From positions 1 through 48,758 of the forward strand of contig NZ_RAWA01000026.1 in assembly GCF_003611675.1 (NCBI RefSeq): a DNA stretch of 48,758 nt. Direction: 5' to 3'. Under the pieces are notes generated by a model. The model was not told the origin of the DNA and did no database searches. It saw nothing but the letters and a program-made list of their open reading frames with translations. This stretch comes from Corallococcus sp. CA053C. Its GTDB lineage: Bacteria; Myxococcota; Myxococcia; Myxococcales; Myxococcaceae. Made by a program: the position numbers and the translations under genes. Below are positions 33,806 through 43,116 of the stretch, in pieces (positions within the stretch are counted from its first letter, which is position 1; every line of letters begins with the position of its first letter).

Positions 33806-34096
33806 CTACTCGTCGCTGACGCTGAACATCGTCTTGCCGGCCTTGTCATTGATGCAGGAGATCATCGCGTTCTGGTCCAACCCACCCGCGCGACGCCGCC
33901 CGCCCATCTTGTAGTGCGCTTCGAAACATCCCTCGAAGTGCTGCGTGACGCTGGCGAGACACTCGGCGTCCTGCTCGCAGGTCTGCTCGAGCTGCTCGCG
34001 CGTCTCCGTCCGCGCGGTGCTCTTGCCATAGAACTTGAAACCCAACAGGCCCGCAGCCACGACCAGGCCCAGCCCCAGCTTCTTCAGGTACCCCAT
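33806..34096 (-). CDS. Small membrane-anchored protein with four Cys
   Basis: 96 residues from the ATG at 34096. MGYLKKLGLGLVVAAGLLGFKFYG is an N-terminal membrane anchor. The soluble part (TCEQDAECLASVTQHFEGCFEAHYKMGG, then SCINDKAG) has four cysteines spaced as two possible disulfides in a helical hairpin, suggesting a periplasmic location. GGGAG lies upstream. The frame extends to 34123, but the later ATG gives a normal anchor. No family recognised. It is divergent from the exbB operon. Confidence 0.68.
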   Translation of the reverse strand: MGYLKKLGLGLVVAAGLLGFKFYGKSTARTETREQLEQTCEQDAECLASVTQHFEGCFEAHYKMGGRRRAGGLDQNAMISCINDKAGKTMFSVSDE

Positions 34097-34252
34097 CTTG
34101 GAACACTCCCGCTCGCGGATCACGACACCGGGGCGGCGGGAAACTACCCGCGCGGCGAAGAGAGTTTCCAGTCCCCCTCAGCACTTCGGGGTGACACCTC
34201 ATGGGCGCGTCGGTGTTCCCTTCGCGCCAAAGCCGCTCACGAGGGGAAAACC

Positions 34253-34927
34253 ATGTCGTTCATCGTTGTCTTCGCCCAGGCACCCGCCGAAGGACTGGGC
34301 TGGCTCAGCCGCAAGCTGCTCGGCGTGACGCTCACCTCCGCCGAGTGGGTGCTCTGGGTGCTGGTGTGTCTGTCCGTGCTCTCCATCGCCATCATGCTGG
34401 AGCGCGCCGTCTACTTCGCTCGCAACCGGCTCCCGGATTCTGAGACGCTGGCATTGCGCTTGGCGCGCGGGGAGCTGGAGGCGGTGCGCGTCGCCGTCCA
34501 GGGCAGGAAGGGCATGGAGGCCGCCGTCATCCGCGAAGGGCTCGCGTCCACGCCCCAGGGCGCGGCCACCGTGGAGCAGGTGATTGCGTCCACCCTGGCC
34601 CGCGAGCGTCCGCAGTATGAGCGGTTCCTGTCCGTCCTCGGCACGCTGGGCAACAACGCCCCGTTCATCGGCCTGTTCGGCACGGTGCTCGGCATCATCA
34701 AGGCGTTCAACGACCTGGGCTCGCTCACCGCGAAGGGCGGCGCCATGCAGCAGACGGTGATGGCTGGCATCTCCGAGGCGCTCGTCGCCACCGCCGTGGG
34801 CCTCGCGGTCGCCATCCCCGCCGTCGTCGCCTTCAACATCTTCAACCGCCAACTCAAGACACTCACCAGCCGCGCCCATGCGCTGGGCCACGCGCTGGTG
34901 GGCAACCTGCGCGCGGAGGTCCGCTAG
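34253..34927 (+). CDS. exbB: MotA/TolQ/ExbB-family proton channel protein
   Basis: 224 residues with three membrane helices (about 27-48, 130-155, 175-197). The family signature is in LGTLGNNAPFIGLFGTVLGIIKAF and AGISEALVATAVGLAVAIPAVVAFNIF, with the conserved Thr and Gly of the pore. It uses the proton gradient to energise TonB. It is the first gene of an operon: exbD starts 2 bp after its stop, then tonB, a receptor and a lipoprotein. GAGGGG precedes the ATG. TolQ is the alternative identity, but the TonB and receptor neighbours favour ExbB. Confidence 0.92.
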   Translation: MSFIVVFAQAPAEGLGWLSRKLLGVTLTSAEWVLWVLVCLSVLSIAIMLERAVYFARNRLPDSETLALRLARGELEAVRVAVQGRKGMEAAVIREGLASTPQGAATVEQVIASTLARERPQYERFLSVLGTLGNNAPFIGLFGTVLGIIKAFNDLGSLTAKGGAMQQTVMAGISEALVATAVGLAVAIPAVVAFNIFNRQLKTLTSRAHALGHALVGNLRAEVR

Positions 34928-34929
34928 TC

Positions 34930-35358
34930 ATGGCCGGCAGCGCGCAGGACAACGACGAGGAGATCACCGGCATCAACGTCACCCCGCTGGTGGACGTGGT
35001 GCTGGTGCTGCTCATCATCTTCATGGTCACCGCGAACTTCATCGTCCGCGAGACGGTGGAGGTGGACCTGCCCCGCGCCGCCCATGGCGGTGAGACGGTG
35101 CAGGGCCTGGTGAACGTCGTGCTCGACAAGGACGGCAAGCTCTACTTCGACGGCGTCGAAGTGACGGAGGCCGACCTGTCCCGCCGCGTGGTGGAGGCCG
35201 TCAGCAAGGACAAGGACACGCGCGCCATCATCAGCGCGGACCAGACCATCGCCTATGGCCGCGTGATGCGCCTCATTGACGTGGTGAAGGGCCAGGGCAT
35301 CGCGAAGTTCGCCCTCAACATCGAAAAGGACGTCGCGCCCACCGCGCCGCGGGGCTGA
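34930..35358 (+). CDS. exbD: ExbD/TolR-family biopolymer transport protein
   Basis: 142 residues. NVTPLVDVVLVLLIIFMVTANFI is the single membrane helix with the essential Asp (VTPLVD). The rest is a periplasmic domain with DKDGKLYFDGVEV and SADQTIAYGRVMRLIDVVKGQGI, typical of ExbD. It forms the proton channel with ExbB. GGAGG lies inside the exbB end and the gap is 2 bp, so translation is coupled. Confidence 0.94.
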   Translation: MAGSAQDNDEEITGINVTPLVDVVLVLLIIFMVTANFIVRETVEVDLPRAAHGGETVQGLVNVVLDKDGKLYFDGVEVTEADLSRRVVEAVSKDKDTRAIISADQTIAYGRVMRLIDVVKGQGIAKFALNIEKDVAPTAPRG

Positions 35359-35367
35359 CGCCAGACC

Positions 35368-36156
35368 ATGAGTGAGCTTGTGCTCGAAGACAGGGCGTGG
35401 GTGGCGCCGAAGCGCGGAGGCAGTGGGCTGCTGGTCGGCTTCGGGGTCGGCTCGCTCACGCTGCACGGGCTGGCGCTGTGGGTGCTGCACACGCGGCCCG
35501 TCGAGCGGCCCGCCGTGCAGCGTCCGGTGGAGCTGGTGATGGTGGAGGTCCAGAAGCCGCCGCCCCCGGTGGTGAAGGAGGAACCGAAGCCCGAGCCGCC
35601 TCCACCTCCGAAGGTGCGCGTCAAGCCACCGCCCCTCAAGGTCGCCGCGGCGCTGAAGCCGCTGCCGCCGCCTCCGCTGGACGCGCCGCCTCCGCCCAAC
35701 GAGACGCCACCGCCGGCCGCGAAGCCCACGCCGCTGGTGGTGGGCATGACGCTGTCCTCCACCACGGGTGCGGGCAGCTTCGCGGCGCCGGTGGGGAACA
35801 CGCTCCATGGCCGCACCGCGGACAAGGCCCAGGCGCCGCAGGAGGTGAAGGCATACCGGGCGCCGAAGTACACGCCCATCTACCAGGTGGACTCCGAACC
35901 CACCGTGGCCTCCGAGGTGAAGATTCCCTACCCGGACGAGGCCCGCCGCGCCGGAGTCGAGGGCACGGTGACGCTCTCCATCACCATCGACCCCGAGGGC
36001 AGGGTGGTGGCCTCGAAGATCCTCAGCGGGCCCGGCTACGGGCTCAATGAGGCGGCGTGCGACGCCATCCGGCGCTTCCGCTTCAAGCCCGCCATCAAGG
36101 GCGGCGAGGCGGTCTCCACGGAGATGAAGTACGCCTACACGTTCCTCCTCGACTGA
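35368..36156 (+). CDS. tonB: TonB energy transducer
   Basis: 262 residues. The membrane anchor is GLLVGFGVGSLTLHGLALWVL, including the conserved Ser/His face (SLTLH). A long Pro/Lys/Glu-rich spanning region follows (PPPPVVKEEPKPEPPPPPK and onward to about 130). The C-terminal domain is PYPDEARRAGVEGTVTLSITIDPEGRVV and GYGLNEAACDAIRRFRFKPAI, at about 185-262. It carries energy from ExbB-ExbD to outer-membrane receptors, the first candidate being the receptor encoded next. It starts 9 bp after the exbD stop. Confidence 0.93.
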   Translation: MSELVLEDRAWVAPKRGGSGLLVGFGVGSLTLHGLALWVLHTRPVERPAVQRPVELVMVEVQKPPPPVVKEEPKPEPPPPPKVRVKPPPLKVAAALKPLPPPPLDAPPPPNETPPPAAKPTPLVVGMTLSSTTGAGSFAAPVGNTLHGRTADKAQAPQEVKAYRAPKYTPIYQVDSEPTVASEVKIPYPDEARRAGVEGTVTLSITIDPEGRVVASKILSGPGYGLNEAACDAIRRFRFKPAIKGGEAVSTEMKYAYTFLLD

Positions 36157-36296
36157 CGCTCGCTCGCCGGCCTGGACCTGGCGGGTGATGATTCCTCACC
36201 CACCGAGAAGCGCCGGACCCCTTGCGTGAAGTCTTTGTTCCGCCCCTTCTTCCGCGGGAGCGGGAACCCCCGTCACCCCGTATGCTCGCCCACGCC

Positions 36297-39056
36297 ATGT
36301 CCCCGAACCTGAAAGCCCGAAGCGCGCTCGCCGCGGCCTCGCTCCTGCTGGCGACCCCGGCGCTCGCGCAGGCACCGCAGACCGGCGCGCCTCCCGCGCA
36401 AGCCGCTCCCCCGTCGCAAGCCGAGGGCACTCCGCCCGCGCAGGCCCAGCCCGTGATGACGAAGCCTCCGGAGCTGGTGCAGCCGGTGGAGGCCCAGTAC
36501 CCGCCCGACGCGCTCGCGCAGGGGCTCACCGCCTCCGTGCGCCTCATCATCACCATCGCCGCGGACGGCACCGTGGCGGACGTGCTGCCCACGGAGCCGG
36601 TGGGCCACGGCTTCGACGAGGCGGCCCTCGCGGCGGTGCGCCAGTTCCGCTTCTCGCCCGCGGAGGTGGACGGGGTGCCCGCGCCGGTGCAGGTGGAGTA
36701 CGTCTACCACTTCACCCTCAACGCCCCGCCCGAAGAGGCCCCCGGACAGGAGCAGGTCCAGGCGGCGCCGAAGGCCACGCTCACCGGCCAGCTGATCTCC
36801 CGCGGCAGCCGCTCGCGAGTGGCCGGTGCCACCGTGCGCTGCGGTGACGACCCGGAGGCGCCCGAGGCCACCTCGGACGCAGATGGCCGCTTCACCCTGG
36901 AGGTGCCGCCCGGGGAGTGCGCGGTGCGCGTGGTGGCGCAGGGCTTCCAGCTGTACCAGACGAAGGAGCAGCTCAAGGAGAACGAGACGACGGAGGTGAA
37001 CTTCTTCCTCGCTCCCGCCGCTGGCGCGCTGGAGACGGTGGTGCGCTCCGAGCGACCGAAGAAGGAGGTGGTCCGCCGGACCATCACGCGCCAGGAGGCG
37101 CAGCGGACGCCGGGCACCTTCGGAGACCCCATTCGCGTCATCCAGGCGCTGCCGGGCGTGGCGCGCGCGCCCTTCATCTCCGGCGAGCTGCTGGTGCGCG
37201 GCTCCAACCCCGGCCAGACGGCGACGATGATGGACGGGGTCAGCATCCCCATCCTCTTCCACCTGCTCGGTGGCCCCTCGGTGGTGAACGCCGAGTTCAT
37301 CGACCAGCTCGACTTCTACCCGGGCGGCTACGGCAGCCAGTACGGCCGCGCGGTGGGCGGCATCGTCGAGGTCGGCACGCGCAAGGGCGCCGCCGACACG
37401 TTCCACGGCTCGGTGAAGGTGGACGTGCTGGACGCGGGCTTCTTCCTGGAGGCGCCCATCACGGACGGCATCAGCGTGGCCGCCGCGGCGCGGCGCTCGT
37501 ACATCGACACGCTGCTGCCCGTCTTCCTCCCCAAGAGCGAGGGCAGCACGCTGTCCGTGGTGCCGCGCTACTGGGACTACCAGCTGCGCGTGGACTTCGG
37601 CGCGAAGCGCGGCGCGAACGCGGACGTGGAGGCCGGCGGCGCGCGCAGCACCGGCTACGTCATGGCCTTCGGCAGTGACGACCAGCTCCGGGTGGTGTCC
37701 TCGGGCCCGAAGACGGAGCGGGACCTGTCGGTGGACACGCAGACCCTCTTCCACCGCATCAAGGGTGACTGGACGTACCGCAAGGGCAACCTCACCTCCG
37801 TCTTCACGCCGTACGTGGGCTACGACGCCAACAGCTTCAAGTTCGGCGCCGCGAAGCAGGACGGCGTGGGCTACACGCTGGGCGCGCGCGAGGTGCTGGG
37901 CCTGGAGCTGTCCTCCGCGCTCACCGTGCGCACCGGCATGGACCTCATGTACGAGCACCAGTCCTTCGACGTGGAGTTCCCCGCCCCGGAGAACTTCGAG
38001 TACGTGGCCTTCCCCGGCGCCGAATCCGTGGGCGAGCTGCTGGTGGAGAAGATCGGCCTGGGCGCCTTCGACGGCGCGCTCTTCGTGGAGGCGGACCTGA
38101 AGGTGGGGAAGTTCACCTTCACCCCCGGCGTGCGCGGCAACCTCCAGAGCGCGGGCGACACCCAGAACCTGGCGTTGGATCCGCGGCTGTGGGTGCGCTT
38201 CGCGGCCACCGAGCGCACCACCCTCAAGGGCTCGCTCGGCCTCTACAGCCAGCCGCCGGAGACGTTCCGCTTCATCGACCTGCCGTACGGCAACCCGGAC
38301 CTCGTCTACCAGCGTGCGTTCCAGAGCAGCCTCGGTGTGGACCACCGCTTGACGGACGTGCTCAACGTGGACGTGACGGGCTTCTTCAACCGCCGCTTCA
38401 ACAACATCGTGGCGCCCGGGCAGATCATCGCGCGCACGGGTGGGGGCGTCGTCCAACTGCCGTACTCCAACGAGGGCATCGGCCGCGCCCTGGGCCTGGA
38501 GGTGATGGTGAAGAAGGACCGCGCCTCCGCGAAGGACAAGTGGTCCGGCTGGCTGTCGTACACCTTCAGCCGGTCCCTGGACGGGCGCGCGGGCCCCAAG
38601 CCCGACGGCGGTGGAGGCTTCGGTGGGGGCTTCGGCGACGACACCGATGCGACGTATGGCCTCAGTCCCTTTGACCAGACGCACATCCTCACGCTGGTGA
38701 GCAGCTACGTGCTGGGCAATGGCTGGGAGCTGGGCGGGCGCTTCCGCTACACCACGGGCCGTCCGACGACGCCGCTCAACCACACGTATGACCTGTACCA
38801 GGTGGACCGCAACCGCTTCAACGGCACGTATGGTCCGTACGCCTCGGCGCGCACGGCCGGCTTCCACCAGCTCGACGTGCGGCTGGACAAGAGCTGGCAG
38901 TTCCAGCGCTGGACGCTGGGGGCCTACGTCGACGTGCAGAACCTCTACAACGCGGAGAACGTCGAGTTTGTCTTCAACGACTACCGGCAGCGCCGGGAGT
39001 ACGAGGTGCCCGGCATCCCCATCCTTCCCGTGGTGGGCGTGAAAGGAAGCTTCTGA
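36297..39056 (+). CDS. TonB-dependent receptor with an extra TonB C-terminal domain at its N-terminus
   Basis: 919 residues. Signal peptide about 1-24. After an Ala/Pro/Gln linker, residues 58-143 are a TonB-C-like domain (LVQPVEAQYPPDALAQG, FDEAALAAVRQFRFSPAEV). Residues 160-240 form a carboxypeptidase-regulatory-like domain (DADGRFTLEVPPGECAVRV). The plug follows (DPIRVIQALPGVARAPFISG, LVRGSNPGQTATMMDGV), then a 22-strand-type barrel ending YEVPGIPILPVVGVKGSF, with terminal Phe. It is an outer-membrane importer of an unknown ligand. The in-frame ATGs at 36222 and 36282 are poorer starts for a signal peptide. Confidence 0.9.
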   Translation: MSPNLKARSALAAASLLLATPALAQAPQTGAPPAQAAPPSQAEGTPPAQAQPVMTKPPELVQPVEAQYPPDALAQGLTASVRLIITIAADGTVADVLPTEPVGHGFDEAALAAVRQFRFSPAEVDGVPAPVQVEYVYHFTLNAPPEEAPGQEQVQAAPKATLTGQLISRGSRSRVAGATVRCGDDPEAPEATSDADGRFTLEVPPGECAVRVVAQGFQLYQTKEQLKENETTEVNFFLAPAAGALETVVRSERPKKEVVRRTITRQEAQRTPGTFGDPIRVIQALPGVARAPFISGELLVRGSNPGQTATMMDGVSIPILFHLLGGPSVVNAEFIDQLDFYPGGYGSQYGRAVGGIVEVGTRKGAADTFHGSVKVDVLDAGFFLEAPITDGISVAAAARRSYIDTLLPVFLPKSEGSTLSVVPRYWDYQLRVDFGAKRGANADVEAGGARSTGYVMAFGSDDQLRVVSSGPKTERDLSVDTQTLFHRIKGDWTYRKGNLTSVFTPYVGYDANSFKFGAAKQDGVGYTLGAREVLGLELSSALTVRTGMDLMYEHQSFDVEFPAPENFEYVAFPGAESVGELLVEKIGLGAFDGALFVEADLKVGKFTFTPGVRGNLQSAGDTQNLALDPRLWVRFAATERTTLKGSLGLYSQPPETFRFIDLPYGNPDLVYQRAFQSSLGVDHRLTDVLNVDVTGFFNRRFNNIVAPGQIIARTGGGVVQLPYSNEGIGRALGLEVMVKKDRASAKDKWSGWLSYTFSRSLDGRAGPKPDGGGGFGGGFGDDTDATYGLSPFDQTHILTLVSSYVLGNGWELGGRFRYTTGRPTTPLNHTYDLYQVDRNRFNGTYGPYASARTAGFHQLDVRLDKSWQFQRWTLGAYVDVQNLYNAENVEFVFNDYRQRREYEVPGIPILPVVGVKGSF

Positions 39057-39057
39057 C

Positions 39058-40289
<1,232 letters not shown>

Positions 40290-40351
40290 GTTTGAAGGCG
40301 GCGTCCCTGTCTTCATGTCGCCCCGCCGGATGTCAGGCGCGCGCGCCCATG

Positions 40352-40372
40352 TTCGTGTATGTAGTACACGAA
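40352..40372. promoter_or_regulatory. Perfect palindrome upstream of the poly(ADP-ribose) glycohydrolase gene
   Basis: TTCGTGTA and TACACGAA flank a 5-bp spacer, a perfect 8-bp inverted repeat centred 55 bp before the start codon. It is AT-richer than its surroundings and its size fits a dimeric regulator operator. The regulator is not encoded in the window. Confidence 0.6.
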
Positions 40373-40416
40373 GCTTCCCGGGCTGGTCCCGGGAGCAGGA
40401 AGCCAGGGAGCGGGTC

Positions 40417-41238
40417 ATGTCGCTAAAAGGGGTCGCGCAGGAGACGGTGGGAATCGTGGAGCGGGGCGAGTACGTGGCGCCATCCGGGCGGCCCGTCCTG
40501 TTCCGGGAGTCGGTGGAGCGCGCCCTGCGCGGGACGGTGCTGTACCGGCCCGGTGACTTCGCGGGGCTGCCCCGGCCCGAGCCTCGTGCGGCAGGCGCAA
40601 GGCCTCGCATCGAGGTCACGCCCGAGAAGACGGGCGCCGCGTCGCGCCGGCTGGTGGAGGCGGAAGGGGTGGCGGGTGTGGTCGCGCTCAACTTCGCGTC
40701 CGCGAAGAATCCGGGCGGTGGCTTCCTGGGTGGGGCGAAGGCGCAGGAGGAGGATCTGGCGCGTTGCTCGGCGCTCTACGCGAGCCTGATCACCCAACGC
40801 GACTACTACGACGCCAACCGCGCGGACCGGTCGCCGCTGTACACGGACCACGTCATCTACTCGCCGGAGGTGCCGTTCTTCCGCGACGAGGGGCTCAACC
40901 TGCTGGAGACGCCCTTCCGCGTGTCCCTCATCACCGCGCCCGCGCCCAACGCCGGCTCGGCCGAGCGGAACGCGCCGCACCTGGTGCCCCGCCTGCGCGA
41001 GGTGCTGCACGCGCGGGCCGTCAAGGTGCTCCAGGTGGCGGCGCACCACGGGCACCGCACGCTGGTGCTGGGCGCGTGGGGCTGCGGCGCCTTCCGCAAC
41101 AACCCGCATGACGCGGCGGACGCCTTCGCCAGCGCCCTGGATGCGTTCCCCGGCGTCTTCGAGCGGGTGGTGTTCGCGGTGTGGGAGCGGGGAGGGGACG
41201 GGCCCAATTCGCGGGCCTTCCGCGAGCGGTTCGCCTGA
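40417..41238 (+). CDS. Bacterial-type poly(ADP-ribose) glycohydrolase (TIGR02452/DUF2263)
   Basis: 273 residues. It is a macrodomain-fold enzyme that cleaves ADP-ribose chains or releases terminal ADP-ribose in the cytosol. The PARG signature is present as NPGGGFLGGAKAQEEDLARC: GGG at 100-102 and the catalytic Glu pair at 111-112. VLGAWGCGAFRNNP is the second ADP-ribose-binding loop, and HVIYSPEVPFFRDEG is typical of the family. The ATG at 40417 follows AGGGAG; earlier frame sequence overlaps the palindrome. No ADP-ribosyltransferase toxin or NADAR gene is next to it. Confidence 0.92.
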   Translation: MSLKGVAQETVGIVERGEYVAPSGRPVLFRESVERALRGTVLYRPGDFAGLPRPEPRAAGARPRIEVTPEKTGAASRRLVEAEGVAGVVALNFASAKNPGGGFLGGAKAQEEDLARCSALYASLITQRDYYDANRADRSPLYTDHVIYSPEVPFFRDEGLNLLETPFRVSLITAPAPNAGSAERNAPHLVPRLREVLHARAVKVLQVAAHHGHRTLVLGAWGCGAFRNNPHDAADAFASALDAFPGVFERVVFAVWERGGDGPNSRAFRERFA

Positions 41239-41329
41239 CGCGAGGCGGATTTAATCCGGCTTAATCCACCCCCGGCGGCGTTCCGCGCGACAACCCCCAT
41301 GACTGTTGTTCGCAGAGGGGGAAGTACGC

Positions 41330-42931
41330 ATGCCGAACGTGATTGGGGCCTTTCAGCAGATCATCCGGACCGCGAAGGCGCAGGCCAGTGGAACCGTCAG
41401 CGCTCCGCAGCAGGGGCCGGCCGCCCTTCCTCCTCCGCCGAAGACGGCCGGCGGGAGCGCGCCCACCGACAGCTTCGGTGGGCGCACGCCGACCGTCCCC
41501 CAGCGCAACCCGCTGTTCCCGCCGGACGTCCCGACGCCCTTCACCTTCACGTCGCCGTTCCCGAAGCCCGCCGCCTCCACGACCGCGAGCACCCCGGGGC
41601 CGGTCCTGCCGGGGCCGAAGGGCATCTCCGGCGGCGTGACCCTGGAGCTCGAAAAGAAGGGCGAGGTGGGCCCCTTCTCGGTGTCGGTGACCGGGTACGC
41701 CCAGGTGGACGCGACCTGGTCCCAGGCCGCGGGCACGACGACCTTCACCGTGGAGGCGGAAGCCGGCGTGGAAGGGAGCATCGGCATCGACGCGAAGGTC
41801 GTCGAGGCCGGCGTCAACGGCGCCGCGGGCGTGCGAGGCAGCTACGAGGTGACGCTGCCGACCGCGGCCGCCGCGGGCATCACGTCGGCCGAGCAGCTCA
41901 ACCCCGCGCTTCCCCAGAGCCTGCCGGTGGGGGCCACCGTGACGATGACGGGGGAGACCTTCCTGTCGGCGGGCGTGGAGGTGACGCTCCGGAAGTCCCT
42001 GGGCTTCTCCGACCTCTCGGTGGACCCCTCGAAGGAACTCTCGGCGGAGTTCTCCGCGGGCTTCAGCGATGAGCGGTCGCATGGCATGGCCATCGCCGTC
42101 AGCAAGCTGGATGAATCGACGGTCCGCGTGACGGTCGGTCCCACCGACGCGGTGTCGCACACCATCGAGGCCAGCTTCGGCCTGCTCGGCTTCAAGGCGG
42201 GGCTGTCCGACTCGGCGCGCGTGGAAGGCCAGCTGACCTCGAAGCAGGTGGACTTCGACATCTCCACGCCCGAGGGCCAGGCCGCCTACAACCGCTTCCT
42301 CGCGACAGGGGAGCTGCCGAAGAACGACCCGGCGAGCGGCACCTCGAACGCGGCGACCGTGGAGATTGTCACCGGGGAGATGACCCGTGAGGTCACCTTC
42401 GGCATCAACCTGGGGGAGGCCACCCTGGAGAGCGACGAATACATCTTCACCCACTACGAAGACGGCCGGGAGTCGTTCGAGTACACGGGCCAGAAGGGGC
42501 CCGCCACCGTCACCCTCAGCGGCGACCCGAACGTCCCTGCGTCACAGACCTACGTGGCCACGCTCGTCTGGGTGGGCTCCGGAGACGCGGAGAGCATGAA
42601 GCAGAGCTTCCCGGGCGCCACGGGGGCCGGCGACACGGCGACCTTCACCTTCACGCCCGACGAGGCGAAGCAGCTCCAGCAGCTCGCGAAGGACCGGATG
42701 CAGGCCTTTCGGGAGAAGCGTCCGGGCTTCACGGACCCGCCCGAGCCGTGGGTGCAGCAGATGGCCCAGGCGACGACGCCCGAGAAGGCCTTCCTCGTGC
42801 TGATGACGCCCACGGCGAACAACGACTCCGGCAGTGTCATGGCGCGGGTGGCGGAACTCGGCACGTTGCAGGTCGACCTCGGCACGGGCAGCGCGGTGCT
42901 GCCCGGCCAGTACGCCGTCACCCAGCAGTGA
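41330..42931 (+). CDS. Unknown beta-rich protein with Pro-rich N-terminus
   Basis: 533 residues, no signal peptide or membrane helix. Residues 1-95 are Pro/Thr/Ser-rich and disordered. Residues about 100-330 contain repeated Gly/Val/Thr-rich amphipathic strands (VSVTGYAQVDATWSQ, TVEAEAGVEGSIGIDAKV, TLRKSLGFSDLSVD), which could form a beta-barrel or helix-like solenoid. A charged tail (DEAKQLQQLAKDRMQAFREKRPG) follows, and then the last 60 residues are mixed. AGAGGGGGAAG lies upstream of the ATG at 41330. The lack of a signal means it would be cytosolic or exported by a special route. No family recognised. Confidence 0.7.
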   Translation: MPNVIGAFQQIIRTAKAQASGTVSAPQQGPAALPPPPKTAGGSAPTDSFGGRTPTVPQRNPLFPPDVPTPFTFTSPFPKPAASTTASTPGPVLPGPKGISGGVTLELEKKGEVGPFSVSVTGYAQVDATWSQAAGTTTFTVEAEAGVEGSIGIDAKVVEAGVNGAAGVRGSYEVTLPTAAAAGITSAEQLNPALPQSLPVGATVTMTGETFLSAGVEVTLRKSLGFSDLSVDPSKELSAEFSAGFSDERSHGMAIAVSKLDESTVRVTVGPTDAVSHTIEASFGLLGFKAGLSDSARVEGQLTSKQVDFDISTPEGQAAYNRFLATGELPKNDPASGTSNAATVEIVTGEMTREVTFGINLGEATLESDEYIFTHYEDGRESFEYTGQKGPATVTLSGDPNVPASQTYVATLVWVGSGDAESMKQSFPGATGAGDTATFTFTPDEAKQLQQLAKDRMQAFREKRPGFTDPPEPWVQQMAQATTPEKAFLVLMTPTANNDSGSVMARVAELGTLQVDLGTGSAVLPGQYAVTQQ

Positions 42932-43116
42932 GGTGGGGAGCGCCTGGCCCCTGGAGCCGCCACGTCGCGCACGGTGTCCAGGCGGCCGTGCGACACAAAT
43001 CCAGACGTGAAACACGGTAAGAAATGAAAGCCGCGCACTCCCGGGCCAGCAGGCGTCCGGGGGTGTCTCAGACCCTGTTTGCATTTGTGTCACGGGCACC
43101 GGAGCATCCCCTCTAC

